From contig JAUPTP010000137.1 in the NCBI GenBank assembly GCA_030918015.1, positions 1-6,488 of the forward strand: 6,488 nt of DNA, written 5' to 3'. Below, one piece after another: positions 1 to 3,555 of this stretch (position 1 is the first letter of the stretch; the number at the start of each line of letters is the position of its first letter). The position numbers and the translations under genes are program-made. Below the pieces are notes generated by a model. It did no database searches. It worked only from the letters and a program-made list of their open reading frames with translations, and was not told where the DNA came from. This stretch comes from Pseudomonadota bacterium. GTDB taxonomy: Bacteria > Pseudomonadota > Gammaproteobacteria > Burkholderiales > Burkholderiaceae_C.

Positions 1-112
1 TGGAGAAGAACCGACGCCTGTGGAAGAACTGCGAGCGCTGGCTCAACACCAGCCTGCAGTTCGTCCATCTCGCCTTTCTGGCCTTGCTTCTCAGGAGATC
101 GTGAACACGCTC
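1..112 (+). mobile_element. Right-hand remnant/end of an IS5-family insertion sequence
   Basis: Seen: this stretch carries the transposase C-terminus (stop TGA at 102-104) followed by only 8 bases before the kinase stop codon. The outer end, read inward from the kinase side, starts GAGCGTGTTCACG. Known: IS5-family elements commonly start with GAG-type ends, and the IS1031 subgroup targets TNA and duplicates 3 bp. Inference: the element ends at about base 112, and the next three bases, TCA (113-115), are one copy of the target duplication and also the complement of the kinase's TGA stop. The left end and the other terminal repeat lie outside the window, so neither the exact boundary nor the completeness of the element can be proven here. 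Confidence 0.6.
3..104 (+). CDS. IS5-family transposase, C-terminal 33 residues (partial)
   Basis: The frame from base 3 reads EKNRRLWKNCERWLNTS, then LQFVHLAFLALLLRRS and a stop. This matches from memory the conserved C-terminal tail of a group of IS5-family DDE transposases: a basic 'NRRLWKNCER' stretch just after the catalytic Glu helix, then a hydrophobic helix ending in LLLRR. The protein would bind the element's terminal repeats and cut and join DNA. The catalytic D, D and E residues lie upstream of the window, so activity cannot be judged. The gene is truncated only by the window edge. It converges on the histidine kinase gene, with 8 bases between the two stop codons. The family call comes from remembered sequence, not a search. 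Confidence 0.75.
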   Translation, partial: EKNRRLWKNCERWLNTSLQFVHLAFLALLLRRS

Positions 113-2497
113 TCAGCGCAGGGCCTGCTCCAGCGCCGGCCACCACTCGCTCTCGGCCGCAGGCTTGAGCAGCCGGGGCCAGCGCCTCTCGATCGCGCCC
201 TGGCGGCGGCTGCACAGCAGCACCGCCAGCGCAGGCTGCTGTCGCACGCACCCGTCGATCCAGTCGGCCATGTAGGGGGCGATCTCCGGCTCGGCCACGA
301 GCAGGCACACCGGCTGCTCCTGCAGCAGGGCCTTGGCCTCGAGCAGGTTCTCGGCCTCGATGCACTGGAACTCCGCCAGCGCCAGGCGCTCGCGCAGGGC
401 CTCGCGCACGCCCGCGCACGGATCGAGCAGCAGCGCGAGGCGGTCCTGGCCGATCAGGCGCGCCAGCCAGGGCTTGGCGGGCGGCCACATCACGTCGTCC
501 TCGTGCGCGCCGGTCCAGGGCAGCTGCACCCGGAAGCTGGCGCCTTGTCCGGGCGGGCTGCTGACGGCGACCTCGCCGCCCATCGCCTCGACCATCTGCT
601 GCACGATGCTCAGGCCCAGACCGATGCCCGGTCGGGCCTCGGTGGACTCGCCGCGCACGAAGGGCTCGAAGACGCGGCCCAGGTCGGCCGGTGCCAGTCC
701 GGGGCCGTTGTCGCTGACCGTCAGCTCCAGCCGGCCGGCGGTGTCGATCCGCGCGGCCAGCCGGATGTGGCCCGCGCGGGTGAACTTGGCCGCATTGGCC
801 AGCAGGTTGACCAGCACCTGGCGCAGGCGCCGCGCGTCGAGCTCCACCAGGTCAGGCAGGTGGCCGGCCAGGTCGAGCGTCAGGCGGTTGCCGCCGGCGC
901 GCGCCAGGGCCTGGCTCTGGTTGACGATGTCCTGCAGCAGCGCGTGCAGGTACAGCGGCGCGGGCACGATCTCCAGCCGCGCCTCCGACTGCGGATCGCG
1001 GGCGAAGTGGTGCATCTCGTCGATCATCTCCAGCGCGAGCAGGCTGCTGTGCTCGATGGCCTGGCGGCCGGCCTCGAAGTCGGTGCCGGGCGTGAGCTGG
1101 CGGGCCACCTGCACCATCGAGGCCAGGGGTGCGCGCAGGTCATGTCCCAGGTAGCCCAGCAGCCGGCCCTTGACCTGATCGCTGCGCTCGGCGCGCTCGC
1201 GGGCCTCGGTCAGGTCCAGGGTGCGTGCCTTCACGGCCTGCTCCAGCCGCTGCTCATGCTGGTGGCGTTCTCGCTGGAGCTTCAGCAGCATGCCGCCCAG
1301 CACGATCATGTTGCCCAGCAGGCCGCTCAGCGTCAGTCCGTAGTCGCTCAGCAGGTCGTGGGCGCGCAGCCCCAGGAGTTCGGCATGACGCGGCACCATG
1401 CCCAGCAGGGCGGCCCCCATCATCGCCAGCCAGGAATCGGCGAGCGGCCGCTGCTGGCGCCAGCCCCGCCAGGCGGCGACCAGCATGCCGGCCATGAGCG
1501 CGTTGTTGAACAGGATGGCGATCTGCGTGCCTTGCCGGTAGTCGCCCCAGAGCATCAGCGTCATGTCGAGCAGGCTGGCCAGCGCGAGCAGGCTCAGGCC
1601 CAGGTGCAGACGGGGCTGCTGGCGGGGCAGATCGAGCATGTGCGCCATCGCCATCAGCTGCAGCAGCGGCCCCAGCGCGCCGAAGGTGCCCAGCGCCCGC
1701 ACCGCCCAGTCGGTGGCCTGCGGCCACAGCAGCATGAAGGTGGTGCCGCGCATGCTCTGGTCGTACAGGACGAAGCAGGCCAGGAACAGCGCCATGTAGA
1801 CATAGGCCCGGTCGCGCAGCACGAGCGCCAGCGCCGTGGCCAGCGCCGTCACCAGCAGCATCACGCCCAGAATCGTGCCGTCGAGCATCACGATGCCGTG
1901 CTGCTGGGTGATCAGGGCCGCCGATTCCCACAGCTGCGGCTGCAGCACGATGGCGCTGCGGCTGGCCACCCGCAGCAGGACATCCATGCGCTGGCCGGGC
2001 GCCAGCGTCAGCACGAACGTGCTGAGGCGCAGGCTGCGCTCGCGCTCCGAGAACGGCACCGAGGTCCCGGCCCGCGACAGGCGCCACGGCCCGCCGTCGA
2101 CCCGGGTGTGGAGGCTGACCTGCTCGAGCCGGGCCGGCGGCACCTGCAGCGCCCGCTGCTCGGTCTGCGCCGTGCGGTTGACCAGCGTCAGGCGCAGCCA
2201 GTAGGTGGCCCGGCTGTAGCCCGGGCGCAGATCGGCCGGGGTGGGCATGATGAAGCCGCCGCGGGCCAGCACGTCATCGGGCTGGGTGAGCCCGTCGGGG
2301 TCGACCTTGAGCAGCATCCGCTCGGCCAGGGGCAGCTCCGGCTGGCCCGGATGCAGGGCGATGACCGGCACGTCGGGCGGGGTGTCCGGCGTCTGCGCCC
2401 GTCCTGGCGAGAGCGCCAGCACCATGACCAGCACCAGAACCCACAGGGGCCGCAAGCGCCCGAGGTGAAGGCACCGATGCCCCTCGACGGCCATCAT
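113..2497 (-). CDS. 7TMR-DISM hybrid sensor histidine kinase with degenerate C-terminal receiver
   Basis: A 794-residue inner-membrane sensor kinase that should autophosphorylate and pass phosphate to the regulator encoded just upstream. Residues 17-34 form a signal peptide or anchor. Residues ~45-195 look like a periplasmic 7TMR-DISMED2 sensor (YWLRLTLVN at 99-107), a fold linked to carbohydrate-like ligands. Seven membrane helices follow at about 203-406, then a charged coiled coil (407-445). The HisKA domain carries GHDLRAPL with H452. The HATPase has the N-box NAAKF (568-572), G1 DNGPG (596-600), VFEPF (609-613) and G2 GIGLGL (624-629), so the kinase looks active. Residues ~686-794 resemble a receiver with D692, S763 and K778, but E736 sits where the phospho-acceptor Asp should be. 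The start is the first ATG of an ATGATG pair; it overlaps the regulator's stop (ATGA) and lacks a strong Shine-Dalgarno, so translational coupling is likely. The stop abuts the IS end, which leaves no room for a terminator. The ligand is unknown. Confidence 0.93.
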   Translation of the reverse strand: MMAVEGHRCLHLGRLRPLWVLVLVMVLALSPGRAQTPDTPPDVPVIALHPGQPELPLAERMLLKVDPDGLTQPDDVLARGGFIMPTPADLRPGYSRATYWLRLTLVNRTAQTEQRALQVPPARLEQVSLHTRVDGGPWRLSRAGTSVPFSERERSLRLSTFVLTLAPGQRMDVLLRVASRSAIVLQPQLWESAALITQQHGIVMLDGTILGVMLLVTALATALALVLRDRAYVYMALFLACFVLYDQSMRGTTFMLLWPQATDWAVRALGTFGALGPLLQLMAMAHMLDLPRQQPRLHLGLSLLALASLLDMTLMLWGDYRQGTQIAILFNNALMAGMLVAAWRGWRQQRPLADSWLAMMGAALLGMVPRHAELLGLRAHDLLSDYGLTLSGLLGNMIVLGGMLLKLQRERHQHEQRLEQAVKARTLDLTEARERAERSDQVKGRLLGYLGHDLRAPLASMVQVARQLTPGTDFEAGRQAIEHSSLLALEMIDEMHHFARDPQSEARLEIVPAPLYLHALLQDIVNQSQALARAGGNRLTLDLAGHLPDLVELDARRLRQVLVNLLANAAKFTRAGHIRLAARIDTAGRLELTVSDNGPGLAPADLGRVFEPFVRGESTEARPGIGLGLSIVQQMVEAMGGEVAVSSPPGQGASFRVQLPWTGAHEDDVMWPPAKPWLARLIGQDRLALLLDPCAGVREALRERLALAEFQCIEAENLLEAKALLQEQPVCLLVAEPEIAPYMADWIDGCVRQQPALAVLLCSRRQGAIERRWPRLLKPAAESEWWPALEQALR
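2494..2497 (-). promoter_or_regulatory. ATGA stop/start overlap coupling regulator and kinase
   Basis: On the minus strand the four bases read ATGA. The TGA ends the response regulator and the ATG starts the kinase, one base out of frame. Such 4-bp overlaps are usual in operons and allow terminating ribosomes to reinitiate. No strong Shine-Dalgarno precedes the kinase ATG (the minus strand reads GGGGTCGCCGCC before it), which fits coupling. It supports co-transcription and matched expression of the pair. Confidence 0.8.
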
Positions 2498-3282
2498 GGC
2501 GGCGACCCCACCGCCTGTCGTGCCGACGCCCGGTAGGCCAGCGGGCTCTGGCCGTGGCGGCTGCGGAAGGCCGTGGCGAAGTTGCCGGGATTGGTGAAGC
2601 CCACCGTCAGCGCGATGTCCTGCACCGGCATGGTGGTCCTGCTCAGCAGTTCGGCGCCGCGGCGCAGACGCTCCTCGCTGATGAAGCCCGAGACGGTCAG
2701 CCCCAGGTGATCGCGGAACAGCGTCAGCAGGCGCTTCTCGTTCAGGCCCAGCCGGCGCGCGAGCTCCGGCACCGGCGGCAGGGCCTCCAGATGGGCGCGG
2801 ATGTGACGCTGAGCCTCCTGCACCAGCAGGGCTTCCGGGTCGCGTGGCCCGTTCGCGGCCACGGCCTGGGCCCGCGAGGTGGCCAGACCCAGGTGCACGC
2901 GCACCCGGGCCATCACTTCCTCCGGATAGAAGGGCTTGCTGATGAAGTCGACCGCGCCGGCCGCCAGGCCGTCGACCCGCTCCTGCGGCTGGTTGCAGGC
3001 GCTCAGAAAGAGCACCGGGGTGAGCGCGACGAGCGGATCGGCCTTGAGCAGCCGGCAGACCGAGAAGCCATCCATGTCCGGCAGCCGCACATCCAGCAGC
3101 ACCAGGTCCGGCCGCAAGGCCTGCGCTTTCTGCAGGCCCTGGTGGCCGGTGTCGGCAAAGGCCATCCGGTAGGGCTCGCGCAGCAGGGCGGTGAGCCAGC
3201 GCAGGTCGTCGGGCACGTCGTCGATCAGAAGGATCAGCGGTGCGATCGGTGCGGGCGTGGCGGTGCTGACAGCGGCGGGCAT
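2494..3282 (-). CDS. Response regulator, receiver plus AraC-type helix-turn-helix
   Basis: A 262-residue cytoplasmic transcription regulator, the likely partner of the kinase that follows it in the same operon. Residues ~16-132 form a complete receiver domain: acid pair D21-D22, phospho-acceptor D64 in LVLLDVRLPDMDG, S94 in VLFLSAC, and K116 in SKPF. After a short linker, residues ~153-255 form an AraC/XylS-type DNA-binding domain with two helix-turn-helices. The second carries the family signature 'QDIALTVGFTNPGNFATAFR' followed by HGQSPLAYR. The ATG at 3280-3282 was chosen because no other ATG or GTG start lies before the receiver begins; M40 is inside it. No good Shine-Dalgarno is visible upstream. 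The gene precedes the kinase with an ATGA overlap. Known AraC-type regulators often bind direct repeats in upstream DNA, and the divergent region 3283-3555 is the obvious place to look for autoregulation and for control of the surface-protein gene. That target is inferred from position only. Confidence 0.93.
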   Translation of the reverse strand: MPAAVSTATPAPIAPLILLIDDVPDDLRWLTALLREPYRMAFADTGHQGLQKAQALRPDLVLLDVRLPDMDGFSVCRLLKADPLVALTPVLFLSACNQPQERVDGLAAGAVDFISKPFYPEEVMARVRVHLGLATSRAQAVAANGPRDPEALLVQEAQRHIRAHLEALPPVPELARRLGLNEKRLLTLFRDHLGLTVSGFISEERLRRGAELLSRTTMPVQDIALTVGFTNPGNFATAFRSRHGQSPLAYRASARQAVGSPP

Positions 3283-3401
3283 GACGTGTTGGGGCGTGCG
3301 TGAGCGGGCAGGGCTAGCACGCAGGTCGACTCGGCGTGAAGGGGTGTTCGGAGTTTTGCATATCGTGTGTGTAGAAGTTCATGATGTTGCGTTTTGTTCT
3401 C

Positions 3402-3446
3402 AAAGTCGGCCGCTTCGCAAAAAGATGTGTGCGCTTTGGCAAAGAT
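3402..3446. promoter_or_regulatory. Candidate regulator-binding motifs: phased AAAG repeats with an 11-bp palindrome
   Basis: Seen: AAAG occurs at 3402-3405, 3421-3424 and 3441-3444, at steps of 19 and 20 bp, about two helical turns. The last two extend to AAAGAT. The third lies within a perfect palindrome CTTTGGCAAAG (3434-3444). Known: AraC-type regulators commonly bind direct repeats about 20 bp apart on one DNA face. Inference: these could be sites for the divergently encoded regulator. The motifs are short and such matches arise by chance in A-rich DNA, so this is only a lead. Confidence 0.25.
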
Positions 3447-3474
3447 CCCGCCGGGACCAGGGATTGATAAACAC

Positions 3475-3547
3475 GGCAAGGGTTCGGGAAACGACGGGCC
3501 ATGGTCTGGCCATGCCGGTCTTCTCGGGCGGCTGAATTGCCTTTTTT
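3475..3547 (+). promoter_or_regulatory. Possible structured leader ending in a T6 run before the surface-protein start
   Basis: Seen: GGCAA at 3475-3479 can pair with TTGCC at 3537-3541, and TTTTTT (3542-3547) follows directly. Between them CATGG (3500-3504) can pair with CCATG (3510-3514); alternatively GGCCA (3497-3501) can pair with TGGCC (3507-3511). The two pairings exclude each other. The outer stem has only 5 bp and encloses a large loop, so it is a poor simple terminator. It could be a weak attenuator-like leader, or nothing. It matches no riboswitch class I know; in particular the GGGACGCAAAGCC core of the c-di-GMP class is absent. Confidence 0.2.
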
Positions 3548-3555
3548 ATCGATTC

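Larger units (their letters stand above)
3283..3555. promoter_or_regulatory. Divergent intergenic region between regulator operon and surface-protein gene
   Basis: This 273-bp gap separates two divergent genes and must hold a promoter for each. Its middle (about 3340-3480) is clearly richer in A/T than the flanking genes, with short A and T runs and a GTGTGTGT tract at 3365-3372. No consensus promoter stands out. A weak plus-strand candidate is TTGCAT (3356-3361) with CATGAT (3380-3385) at 18-bp spacing. I found nothing better on the minus strand. The AAAG motifs, the palindrome and a possible leader structure are listed separately. Short open frames here look incidental: their starts lack ribosome sites and they overlap the likely control DNA. 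Confidence 0.6.

Noticed and set aside
20..2536. A very long plus-strand open frame (838 codons) antisense to the kinase gene
   Set aside because: It is rich in Gln, Arg, His and Ala with no recognisable motif. It mirrors the codon bias of the kinase, whose catalytic motifs are all intact on the other strand.
3439..3520. Possible c-di-GMP (GEMM) riboswitch suggested by GGCAA and GAAA-like loops
   Set aside because: The conserved GGGACGCAAAGCC core and the tetraloop receptor arrangement are absent.
3425..3535. A 36-codon leader-peptide-like open frame ending 20 bases before the surface-protein start
   Set aside because: Its ATG has no ribosome site, and the peptide has no runs of regulatory codons and no resemblance to known leader peptides.
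3436..3555. In-frame upstream extension of the surface protein from TTG at 3436
   Set aside because: It would bury the signal peptide inside the protein, there is no ribosome site at the TTG, and the added residues are unlike any export signal.
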